Below, one piece after another: positions 7,426-13,933 of a DNA stretch of 14,560 nucleotides. The position numbers and the translations under genes are program-made. The stretch lies in assembly GCA_020446665.1 (NCBI GenBank), contig JAGREF010000045.1:1-14560 (forward strand), written 5' to 3'. The DNA is from Sphingomonadaceae bacterium. GTDB lineage: Bacteria; Pseudomonadota; Alphaproteobacteria; Sphingomonadales; Sphingomonadaceae. The notes beneath the pieces were generated by a model that worked only from the letters and a program-made list of their open reading frames with translations, was not told the DNA's origin and made no database searches. Position 1 is the first letter of the stretch, and every line of letters begins with the position of its first letter.

Positions 7426-8324
7426 CAGCCTTTGCCAGCCTCGGCCTTGTTCGCCGCAGCTGCGGATTTTCCGCTGACGCCGCTGATCGAATCCCCGGTT
7501 ACAATGTCATTCTGTGCATGGGCGAAATGGTGCATGTGGAACACTGCATCCATCGCTGCCCGCTTGCCGCGCAATTCCTCGACATGGTTCACCGCCTGCT
7601 TGGTCAGCCAGTTGCCGAGCCGGTTCTGGCCCGCCAGCTTGCTGGCCCAAGCAGCGGTGGCTTCGCGCAATTCCTCACGCGGGACGATCTTGTTGACCAT
7701 CCCGAAATCATAGGCCCGCTGAGCGCCCATACGCTCACCCAGCAGCAGAAATTCCTTGGCCACGCGCGGCGGCAGCTCATAGGCATGAGCGAAATATTCT
7801 ACACCGGGAATACCCATCAGCGGATTGACCGGGTCCTGGAAGAACGCGTCTTCGCTGGCGACAATCAGGTCGCAGGTCCAGGCCAGCATCAGGCCGCCCG
7901 CGATGCAGGCACCCTGAACCATGGCGATGGTCGGCTTTGGCACATCGCGCCAGCGGCGGCACATGCCCAGATATTGTTCCTGCTCACGCGTATAGAGCAG
8001 CTCAGCCGCAGGCTTGTTGGTATGCGGCGGCAGCATTAGCCGCTTGTCGAATTCGTGATGCAGGTCACGCCCTGGCGTGCCGATATCGTGCCCGGCAGAG
8101 AAATGCTTGCCTTCGCCCGCCAGCACAATGCAGCGCACACCATCATCCTGCACTGCGCGATTAAAGGCATCGTCCAGCGCATAGGTCATCTGCCCGTTCT
8201 GCGCATTGTTGAAGCCGGGGCGGTTCATGGTAATCCATGCCACGCCATCGGCCACTTCATAGCGGACCGGTTCATCGGTTTCGTAGGTGATGTCCGTCTT
8301 TTTCGGGTCAACCAGATCGGTCAT
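7425..8324 (-). CDS. Atypical enoyl-CoA hydratase/isomerase family protein
   Basis: This 299-residue crotonase-fold protein has HFSAGHDIG (74-82) for the oxyanion hole and ACIAGGLMLAWTCDLIVAS (139-157) for the second half. A loop about 20 residues longer than usual joins them (about 83-130, rich in basic and acidic residues). The two positions that carry catalytic Glu in rat mitochondrial enoyl-CoA hydratase (E144, E164) read Met146 and Asn167 by my alignment; Asp164 and Glu176 are nearby. The C-terminus ends in a low-complexity Ala/Lys/Gly tail. A clear GGGAGAAGG ribosome-binding site precedes the ATG, 13 bp after ipdB, and the stop fuses with the ipdC-like start (TGATG). It could be a non-hydratase crotonase or a hydratase with shifted residues. 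In this operon it is a candidate for the hydration step of HIP side-chain beta-oxidation. Reaction unknown. Confidence 0.9.
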   Translation of the reverse strand: MTDLVDPKKTDITYETDEPVRYEVADGVAWITMNRPGFNNAQNGQMTYALDDAFNRAVQDDGVRCIVLAGEGKHFSAGHDIGTPGRDLHHEFDKRLMLPPHTNKPAAELLYTREQEQYLGMCRRWRDVPKPTIAMVQGACIAGGLMLAWTCDLIVASEDAFFQDPVNPLMGIPGVEYFAHAYELPPRVAKEFLLLGERMGAQRAYDFGMVNKIVPREELREATAAWASKLAGQNRLGNWLTKQAVNHVEELRGKRAAMDAVFHMHHFAHAQNDIVTGDSISGVSGKSAAAANKAEAGKG

Positions 8325-8337
8325 GCTACCTTCTCCC

Positions 8338-9126
8338 TTAATTCGCCGGTGTGGCGGGCGGATTATCTTTCAGCACCTTGTGCCGCACGCCATGCGGATC
8401 GAGCGCGGCGATATTGTCCAGCTGCTCGCTGGTGGGCAGGGGCGTTTCGCCTGCCACTGCGTCGATCAGGGTAAAGCCGGTGGCGGCTTGCACATCATCG
8501 AAAGTGACGCCGGGATGGAGCGAGACCACGCGGATGGCATTGTCTGGCCCACCAAAATCCATCACGCACAGATTGGTCACGATCTTGCGCAGGTCGATAC
8601 CGGAATAATTGCCGCCTGCGATGCGCCGCGCCGGATTATGGCCGGGGCTGGATATGCGATCGACTTCACCTTCCACAAAGACGCGGGTGGAATGCATTGG
8701 AATGAACATCGAATTGGCGTGATAGATGCCATTGCCGGGGAAACCACGCGCGCCCAGCATCTGCACCTTGGGTTGTTCATACGTGCCACCAAGGGCGGAC
8801 AGATTGGTCTGGCCGAACTGGTCAACCTGCGTCGGTGTGACCATGGCATGACGCCGCCCGGTCCACACCGCGCTGTCAAAAAAACGACTGAAGGGCAGGT
8901 ATCCGGCAGGCTTGCGCGCATCATAGTCGCGCGGGCCGATGGGCACGGGCTGTTCGACCAGATAGGCTTCGCCATCGGTCATCATCAGGCCGGGCGAATG
9001 CGTCAGCTTGGCGAGACCAACGCCGAGGCGCGGGATAGGCCCGATTCCTGTGCCGACCAGTTCCCGATCCGTGCGAAAGGCTTCTGCTACGGCGGCAATG
9101 CACAATTCTGCGAGTGTAACGGTCAC
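8338..9126 (-). CDS. ipdB: IpdB-like ring-opening hydrolase, beta subunit (CoA-transferase fold)
   Basis: This 262-residue class I CoA-transferase-fold subunit has VGTGIGPIPRLGVGLAKL near the N-terminus and LMMTDGEAYLVEQP at 47-60. The glutaconate CoA-transferase catalytic Glu position appears to be Asp51 here. Later motifs are GQTNLSALG and GGPDNAIRVVSLHPG. Together with IpdA, placed 12 bp upstream, it should form the IpdAB heterodimer, which hydrolyses the last steroid ring of COCHEA-CoA by a retro-Claisen reaction without transferring CoA. The start is GTG at 9126, supported by GAGGAG 8 bases before it; I see no better ATG. It would often be mislabelled as glutaconate CoA-transferase or 3-oxoacid CoA-transferase. 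Strong call because both subunits lie among other ipd genes. Confidence 0.93.
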   Translation of the reverse strand: MTVTLAELCIAAVAEAFRTDRELVGTGIGPIPRLGVGLAKLTHSPGLMMTDGEAYLVEQPVPIGPRDYDARKPAGYLPFSRFFDSAVWTGRRHAMVTPTQVDQFGQTNLSALGGTYEQPKVQMLGARGFPGNGIYHANSMFIPMHSTRVFVEGEVDRISSPGHNPARRIAGGNYSGIDLRKIVTNLCVMDFGGPDNAIRVVSLHPGVTFDDVQAATGFTLIDAVAGETPLPTSEQLDNIAALDPHGVRHKVLKDNPPATPAN

Positions 9127-9138
9127 AGCGCGATCTCC

Positions 9139-10023
9139 TCAGAAAATCGGCAGGGGCAGGGCCCCGACCGCATCAATGCCGCCAACCGAAGCGAGATAGT
9201 CTTCCTCGCTCGCGCCAACCATTTGCGCCTGCACGCTGGCCCAGTCGCCCGGATCCTTCGCCGCGCCGGTATAGGATTTGAACCAGCCCATGTCCCAGCC
9301 ATAGGCAGGCGGCATGGAGGTGGGATGGGCGCCGCCCTTCGCCTCGGTCACGCCGGTGACGAAGCAACGTTCAAAGATATTGGCTTGGGCGTCTTCGGGA
9401 TAGGCATCTTCCATCGCGGGAACGAGTTCTTCGCAGCTGACAAAGGCCTTGTCAGCGGCCTTGGCGAACCATTCGTCATAATAGGTGTCCGGCCCCAGTG
9501 CCTGCACATTGCCGCGATGATCGCAGCGGTGAACATGGATCAGCGCGGCATCCAGTTTCAGCGCAGGCATTGCGACCATCACTTCGCCATCTTCATAGGG
9601 GGACTGCACGGTCTTGAGCCCGCCCAGTTCCACCAGATCGGTGCCCAGCCCCACGCGGGTGGGGAGGAAGGGTAGCTGGAAGGCAGCGGCCTTCAGCCCC
9701 CATTGGAACATGCCTTCATCCAGTTCGAGAATTTTGATCTGGCCCGCTTCGCGTGCCTTGCGGAACCATGGCTCCAGCGGGATCGCGTCGAGCGAGACGA
9801 AAGCGAAGACCAGTTTCTTCACCTTGCCCGCGGCGCAGAGCATGCCGACATCCGGCCCGCCATAGGAAATAATGGTCAGGTCGGTGAGGTCAGAGCGCAG
9901 GATTTCCCGCACCAGCGCCATCGGCTTGCGCCGAGGGCCCCAGCCGCCAATGCCCAGCGTCATTCCGCTTTCGAGCTGGCCGACGATCTCGGCCGCACTC
10001 ATGCGTTTGTCTAGCCCGCTCAT
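9139..10023 (-). CDS. ipdA: IpdA-like ring-opening hydrolase, alpha subunit (CoA-transferase fold)
   Basis: This 294-residue subunit is close to mycobacterial IpdA (about 292). Features are the N-terminal GMTLGIGGWGPRRKP (20-34), SYGGPDVGMLCAAGKVKK (53-70), ILELDEGMFQWGL with Glu103, VHVHRCDHRGNVQALG-like metal-free CoA-transferase strands, and a C-terminal GWDMGWFKSYT. Glu103 is a good candidate for the active-site Glu reported near residue 105 in IpdA. With IpdB it opens the final ring of the steroid nucleus. I chose ATG 10023: it overlaps the dioxygenase stop by 4 bp (ATGA) and starts at MSGLDKRMS, matching the family. A start at 10086 would add 21 unrelated residues inside the previous gene. 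It is separated by 12 bp from ipdB. Confidence 0.94.
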   Translation of the reverse strand: MSGLDKRMSAAEIVGQLESGMTLGIGGWGPRRKPMALVREILRSDLTDLTIISYGGPDVGMLCAAGKVKKLVFAFVSLDAIPLEPWFRKAREAGQIKILELDEGMFQWGLKAAAFQLPFLPTRVGLGTDLVELGGLKTVQSPYEDGEVMVAMPALKLDAALIHVHRCDHRGNVQALGPDTYYDEWFAKAADKAFVSCEELVPAMEDAYPEDAQANIFERCFVTGVTEAKGGAHPTSMPPAYGWDMGWFKSYTGAAKDPGDWASVQAQMVGASEEDYLASVGGIDAVGALPLPIF

Positions 10024-10952
10024 TCGGCTGCCTCTGCTTTCTGTGCTTCTTCCATGGCATTCTGCCAGGCCCAGACATGCCCCCATTCGCTGGGCATGGC
10101 ATGAGCGGTGGCTTCCCAGTTTGCAGGGTCGATCTGCAGCGAGTCGCAGCCGATCTCCAGGTCGAAACCGCTCGGCGTCTGCATGTAGAAGCCCAGCGTT
10201 TCGTCATTCACATGGCGGCCCAGCGTGGCGCTTTCTGGCACATTGGCCATGCGCATCCGGTCATGGCATTTGCCGACATCGCTGAGATTTTCCATCTGCA
10301 GCATCAGATGGATGCAACGCGGCGGAACCTGCGGCATTTCGCCAAAGGCCACCGCGTGGTGGCGGGCATTATCCGCATGCATAAAGGCAAAGCGCATGCC
10401 CGGTCCGGTCTGATCGGGCGAAAATTTGAATTCCGGCATATCCGTGTCGTGGAAGCCGACGACATCGTGATAGAAACCATGCATTGCGTCGAAATCGGGT
10501 GCGGCGAAGACTGCATGGCCCATGCCCATATCGCCGGTCACAAAGCCAGAGACACCCTTTGGCGAGACAAAGGCAACATCGTCCCTCGCTGCGCCGCAGC
10601 AGAATTCCAGCCCGTTGCCGGCCGGATCGCTGGTCGCGAAGAATGCCTCTACGCTGCGCGCAGCACAGGCGGCTGCATCGCCCCATTGTACGGGCTGACT
10701 GGCCTGTTCGATCCGCTCTGCCAGCGCATCGAGCGAGGCGCGGCTGTCCATCTCGTATCCGGCAGCGGCCAGACAATCCGCATGACTGCGCACAATCCGG
10801 AACCGGAAAGGCCGATCATCAATGCGATACAGTGCCGCGCCATCGGCGCTCTGCCCGGCGGACATGACCCCCACCACATGGGTGAGATAGCGATCCCACG
10901 CCGCCGGATCGGCGGTTTCCACGATAACGTAACTCAGTTCCTTGATAGCCAT
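10020..10952 (-). CDS. hsaC: Type I extradiol ring-cleavage dioxygenase, HsaC/TesB-like
   Basis: This 310-residue vicinal-oxygen-chelate dioxygenase has two duplicated domains. The iron ligands are all visible: His146 (GMGHAVF), His215 (CIHLMLQ) and Glu266 (GFDLEIG). Second-shell residues His199 (NARHHAVAFG) and Tyr256 (GFYMQTPSGFDLEIG) match the catalytic His and Tyr of biphenyl-2,3-diol dioxygenase. In steroid degraders this enzyme (HsaC/TesB) meta-cleaves the catechol ring A of the secosteroid (3,4-DHSA). The neighbouring HsaA-, HsaD- and HsaE-like genes support that substrate rather than biphenyl, although they are transcribed in the opposite direction. The ATG lies 3 bp after the SDR stop, and its GGGAGGA ribosome-binding site is embedded in the SDR's last codons. 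All catalytic residues are intact. Confidence 0.95.
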   Translation of the reverse strand: MAIKELSYVIVETADPAAWDRYLTHVVGVMSAGQSADGAALYRIDDRPFRFRIVRSHADCLAAAGYEMDSRASLDALAERIEQASQPVQWGDAAACAARSVEAFFATSDPAGNGLEFCCGAARDDVAFVSPKGVSGFVTGDMGMGHAVFAAPDFDAMHGFYHDVVGFHDTDMPEFKFSPDQTGPGMRFAFMHADNARHHAVAFGEMPQVPPRCIHLMLQMENLSDVGKCHDRMRMANVPESATLGRHVNDETLGFYMQTPSGFDLEIGCDSLQIDPANWEATAHAMPSEWGHVWAWQNAMEEAQKAEAAE

Positions 10953-10955
10953 GGG

Positions 10956-11711
10956 CTATCCTCCCTTGATCAGGTCGAGGAAGAGAGGGCGCTCACCGCC
11001 CCCATCGACATTAAGCCAAGCGCCCGAGACATATTCGGACGCGTCAGAAGCAAGATATAGCACCGCCCGCGCGACATCTTCGCCCCGCGCCATGCGGCCC
11101 AGCGGCAGCGATGCGGCTACCCGCGCCTGCGCCTCGGCATCGCCATAGGTCGCATCGGTGTTTTCGGTTTCTGCCAGCCCGACAATGATTCCGTTCACCC
11201 GGATATTGTCGGGCCCCCATTCCTGCGCCAGGCTCTTGGTTAAGCTCAGCAGGGCGGCCTTGGCCGCGCCATAAATGGCAGTGCCGGGGGAAGGGCGAAT
11301 GCCCGAAACGCTGGCGATATTGATAATAGACCCGCTGCCGGAATCTTTCAGCTGGGTGTGCGCTGCGCGGGAGAGGAAATAAGGACCGAGGAAATTCAGC
11401 TTCGCAATGGCTTCCGCAAAGCGCGGACTGGCGGTGGCGGCATCGCTGGCGGGGGATCCCCCGGCATTGTTGACCACAATGTCCAGGCGCCCGTGTTGCT
11501 GTGCGACCTTTTCTACCAGAGCATCCACCGCATCGGGATCGCGCACATCCAGCGCGGCGAAGCTGACACCATCGGGCAGCGATTCGGGTTCTGATCGCGC
11601 ACAGGCAATAACGCGGCAGCCTTGCTCCGCCAGTGCGGCAGAAATCGCACGACCCAACCCCCGGGTTCCCCCGGTGACAATGGCGACCTTGCCTTCCAGC
11701 CCGAAATTCAC
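10956..11711 (-). CDS. Short-chain dehydrogenase/reductase, possible IpdF role
   Basis: This 251-residue classical SDR has TGGTRGLG (13-20), NNAG (81-84), Ser134, Tyr147 and Lys151 (YGAAK), and the C-terminal VSGAWLNVDGG of the family. It is the first gene of the long leftward operon. The start is GTG at 11711, with GGGGAG six bases before it; no ATG fits as well. Being first in an operon with ipdABC and echA20, it could be the IpdF-type dehydrogenase that oxidises the 5-hydroxyl of the HIP-derived CoA ester. It could also act on a steroid ring hydroxyl such as a 17-, 7- or 12-hydroxy group, because SDRs cannot be resolved by eye. Fold certain; substrate unresolved. Confidence 0.93.
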   Translation of the reverse strand: MNFGLEGKVAIVTGGTRGLGRAISAALAEQGCRVIACARSEPESLPDGVSFAALDVRDPDAVDALVEKVAQQHGRLDIVVNNAGGSPASDAATASPRFAEAIAKLNFLGPYFLSRAAHTQLKDSGSGSIINIASVSGIRPSPGTAIYGAAKAALLSLTKSLAQEWGPDNIRVNGIIVGLAETENTDATYGDAEAQARVAASLPLGRMARGEDVARAVLYLASDASEYVSGAWLNVDGGGERPLFLDLIKGG

Positions 11712-11765
11712 TTCTCTCTCCCCAGCCTGCTGCAGTGAATCAGTCGATCACTATGCTTGAAAAAC

Positions 11766-11794
11766 CACATATCCAAAAGCAAATCGCTTTTCAA
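11766..11794 (-). promoter_or_regulatory. Candidate leftward sigma70-type promoter
   Basis: On the minus strand TTGAAA (11794-11789) is followed after 17 bp by TATGTG (11771-11766). The -35 is a five-of-six match and the -10 only three of six. It would start transcription near 11759, giving a leader of about 48 nt before the GTG of the SDR. The inverted repeat at 11779-11806 covers its -35 and spacer. No equally good promoter was found for the rightward operon: TTGACG at 11795-11800 lacks a recognisable -10 at normal spacing. Confidence 0.35.
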
Positions 11795-11806
11795 TTGACG
11801 ATTTGC
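11779..11806. repeat. Inverted repeat, candidate operator
   Basis: Arms GCAAATCG and CGATTTGC are perfect reverse complements separated by 12 bp, and the spacer contains an off-centre TCAATTGA palindrome. It lies almost midway between the two start codons (68 bp from the leftward GTG, 76 bp from the rightward ATG). It overlaps the -35 and spacer of the leftward promoter candidate. Chance occurrence in a region this size is low but not negligible. It is read as a binding site for a dimeric repressor or activator; it has no run of T and is not a convincing terminator. Confidence 0.55.
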
Positions 11807-11864
11807 GTAGATTATGGCAACCATTTTTACGAATTTAGATGGAATCGACACTCGGTCGGTCCAC

Positions 11865-11875
11865 AAGGGAGAAGG
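11865..11875 (+). promoter_or_regulatory. Ribosome-binding site that decides the hsaA-like start
   Basis: The purine-rich AAGGGAGAAGG ends 7 bases before the ATG at 11883. The upstream in-frame ATG at 11814 has no such sequence and would place 23 extra residues across the promoter region, so 11883 is preferred. Confidence 0.75.
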
Positions 11876-11882
11876 CAGGGCA

Positions 11883-13097
11883 ATGGCTACCGTGGTTTCC
11901 ATGCAGCAACAGGCTGGCGAAATTCCGACCCGTGACGAACTGGTTTCGCGGGCGCAGGCAATGATACCGACATTGAAGGCGCGGGCAAAGCAATGCACCG
12001 CAGCGCGCAATGTGCCGGCGGAAACGATCGCCGAGATGAAGGCGGCGGGTTTCTTCCGTATCCTCCAGCCCAAGCGCTATGGCGGTTACGAGATGAACCC
12101 CAATGTGTTCTTCGACGTGCAGAAACTGCTCGCTGAAGGCTGCATGTCCACGGGCTGGATGTATGGTGTGCTGGGGTGCCACCCCTATGAACTGGCGCTG
12201 TTTGACGACAAGGCACAGGCCGAGGTCTGGGGCGATAATAATGACATGCTCGTCTCCTCCACCTATCAGCCGGTCGGCAAGGTAGAGCCGGCCGAGGGCG
12301 GGTTCTATTTGTCGGGTCATTGGGGCTTCTCCACTGGCTCGGTCCATTGCGGCTGGGTGCTGCTGGGCGCGCTGGTGCCGCCGGCAGAAGAGGGCGGCGC
12401 GCCCGATATGCGCACTTTCCTGCTCCCGCGCTCAGATTACGAGATTCTGGAGGATGAATGGCATGTCTTTGGCCTGCAGGGCACGGGCAGCCACGGGATC
12501 AAGGTGGATCGCGTCTTTGTTCCGGATTATCGCACGCACCGCGCGGTGGAAGGGTTCCTGTGCCAGAATCCTGGGCAGGAACTGAATGACGGCCCGCTGT
12601 ACTCGCTGCCTTGGGCGCAGGTCTTTGTCCGTTCCGTCTCTACAGCTTGTTTCGGCGGGCTGCGCGCGGCGACCAATGCCGCGATGAACATTATGGAATC
12701 GCGCATTTCCACCAATACGGGCAAGGCGTCCAAGGCCGATCCGATGCTGCATGCCGCGATTGCCAGGTCCATTGCCCAGCAGCAGGAAATGGAAGCGACG
12801 CTGCGCAGCACGTTTGACGATTTGATGGCGATTGCCGAAGCGGGCGAGCCGATCCCGATGGATAAGCGCGCTCTCTATGCCTATAACAGCTCCACCGTGG
12901 CGCGCCGTTGTGCCGAACTGGCCGATGGCATGATGCAATTGCTCGGTGGCCGGGCGATCTACACCAGTAGCGAGATTATTCAGCCCTGGCTCGATCTGCA
13001 TGCGGCCCGCGCCCATGTCGCCAATGATCCGAGCAACCGCACTTTTGACGTGATCGGAACCCGGCTGGGCCAGGAACCGACCTTCACTTTCCTCTGA
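11883..13097 (+). CDS. hsaA: HsaA-like flavin-dependent secosteroid hydroxylase, oxygenase component
   Basis: This 404-residue flavin monooxygenase has the acyl-CoA dehydrogenase fold (group D; HsaA is about 394). Motifs that agree with HsaA as I recall it are GFFRILQPKRYGGYEMNP (about 55-72), the ST-GW segment MSTGWMYGVLG, SGHWGFSTGSVHCGWVLLG in the beta-domain, HVFGLQGTGSHGIKV, and the C-terminal DLHAARAHVANDP with His373 and His378, the region holding HsaA's catalytic His. HsaA hydroxylates 3-HSA at C4 to the catechol cleaved by HsaC, using reduced flavin from HsaB. No HsaB reductase is in the window. Related oxygenases act on phenols, indole or thiophenes, but the hydrolase, hydratase, dioxygenase and ipd neighbours favour a steroid substrate. 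It is first in the rightward operon, 11 bp before hsaD. Confidence 0.93.
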   Translation: MATVVSMQQQAGEIPTRDELVSRAQAMIPTLKARAKQCTAARNVPAETIAEMKAAGFFRILQPKRYGGYEMNPNVFFDVQKLLAEGCMSTGWMYGVLGCHPYELALFDDKAQAEVWGDNNDMLVSSTYQPVGKVEPAEGGFYLSGHWGFSTGSVHCGWVLLGALVPPAEEGGAPDMRTFLLPRSDYEILEDEWHVFGLQGTGSHGIKVDRVFVPDYRTHRAVEGFLCQNPGQELNDGPLYSLPWAQVFVRSVSTACFGGLRAATNAAMNIMESRISTNTGKASKADPMLHAAIARSIAQQQEMEATLRSTFDDLMAIAEAGEPIPMDKRALYAYNSSTVARRCAELADGMMQLLGGRAIYTSSEIIQPWLDLHAARAHVANDPSNRTFDVIGTRLGQEPTFTFL

Positions 13098-13108
13098 TTG
13101 GGGCTGAC

Positions 13109-13933
13109 ATGGCAGAGCTTGCACGCACGACCTATCGGGTTGAGGGCGGTTACGACATCCATCTGGCGGAAACGGGCAGCGGCGATGCTGTGGTATTCCT
13201 GCATGGCAGTGGACCGGGCGCATCGGGGGCGAGCAATTTTCGCCAGAACATCGATGCCTTTGTCGCCGCTGGTTATCGCGTCATCCTGCCTGACCTGATC
13301 GGTTATGGTGCGTCGTCGAAGCCGGAAGGGATCGACTACACGCTCGATCTGTTCACGCACACCGTGCGCGATGCCTTGCGCCAGCACGGGGTGGAGCGGG
13401 CGCATCTGGTCGGCAATTCGCTGGGCGGAGCCATCGCTATCCAGATGGCGTTGGAAGAGCCAGACTTCGTGCAGTCGATGGTGCTGATGGCTCCGGGAGC
13501 CGTGGCGGAACAGGCCAGCTACTTCACCATGCCGGGCATCGCCAAGATGAAGAGCGATTTCGGATCGCCCGATTTCTCGCTGGATCAGCAACGCGGGCTG
13601 GTTACCAATCTGCTCCATCCTGACTGGGCGGACCGCATTCCCGAAAAGCTGGTGGCCGAACGCTATGAAGTGGCGCGCACGCAGCCCAAGGATGTGCTGG
13701 CACGGATGAAGACGCCCAATCTTGGCCTGCGCTTGCATGAACTGACCGGACCGATTTTCGTGATGTGGGGGCTGAATGACGAATTCTGCCCGGAAAGCCA
13801 TTCGCGGCTGTTTCTGGATGCCTGCCCCAATGTGCGCTGCGTGATCTTTGCCCGCACCGGCCATTGGGTGCAGGTGGAACGCGCTGAAGAATTCAACCGC
13901 TACGCAACAGAGTTCCTGCATGAGCAAGGCTGA
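13109..13933 (+). CDS. hsaD: HsaD/TesD-like meta-cleavage product hydrolase
   Basis: This 274-residue alpha/beta hydrolase has the oxyanion-hole motif FLHGSGPGASG (30-40) typical of the BphD/HsaD carbon-carbon hydrolases, and a complete triad: Ser104 in VGNSLGGA, Asp224 in WGLNDEF and His252 in TGHWVQ. It splits the ring-A cleavage product (4,9-DSHA in steroid degraders) into HIP/DOHNAA and a 2-hydroxyhexadienoate. HIP would then feed the leftward operon after CoA activation. The ATG is 11 bp after the hsaA-like stop with only a weak GGGG upstream. Its 3' end overlaps the hydratase gene by 14 bp. Biphenyl-type HOPDA hydrolysis is the alternative, made less likely by the ipd gene context. Confidence 0.95.
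   Translation: MAELARTTYRVEGGYDIHLAETGSGDAVVFLHGSGPGASGASNFRQNIDAFVAAGYRVILPDLIGYGASSKPEGIDYTLDLFTHTVRDALRQHGVERAHLVGNSLGGAIAIQMALEEPDFVQSMVLMAPGAVAEQASYFTMPGIAKMKSDFGSPDFSLDQQRGLVTNLLHPDWADRIPEKLVAERYEVARTQPKDVLARMKTPNLGLRLHELTGPIFVMWGLNDEFCPESHSRLFLDACPNVRCVIFARTGHWVQVERAEEFNRYATEFLHEQG

Larger units (their letters stand above)
11712..11882. promoter_or_regulatory. Divergent promoter region between the ring C/D operon and the hsaA-like operon
   Basis: This 171-bp non-coding gap separates two operons that point away from each other. It is clearly more AT-rich in its middle (about 11755-11845) than the coding DNA around it. It holds a perfect 8-bp inverted repeat (11779-11806), a plausible leftward promoter and good ribosome-binding sites at both ends. 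It is the only intergenic region in the window large enough for control elements, so both operons are probably regulated here. No regulator gene is present nearby to indicate which family binds. Confidence 0.85.

Noticed and set aside
8287..9675. Rightward open frame of about 460 codons opposite ipdB and part of ipdA
   Set aside because: Shadow frame spanning several real junctions on the other strand; no motif or ribosome-binding site supports it. Similar shadows at 4779-5684, 5453-6781, 6568-7713 and 10077-11060 were dropped for the same reason.
11734..11752. Second short inverted repeat AGTGA-N9-TCACT
   Set aside because: Five-base arms are expected by chance in a region of this length; kept only as a note.
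11814..11882. Possible N-terminal extension of the hsaA-like protein by 23 residues
   Set aside because: No ribosome-binding site before 11814, the extension does not resemble HsaA, and 11883 has a strong site.
11708..12073. Leftward 121-codon frame spanning the divergent promoter region and the 5' end of the hsaA-like gene
   Set aside because: It is antisense to the conserved hsaA N-terminus, lacks a domain, and ends at the SDR start codon; the AT-rich intergenic DNA fits promoter function better.
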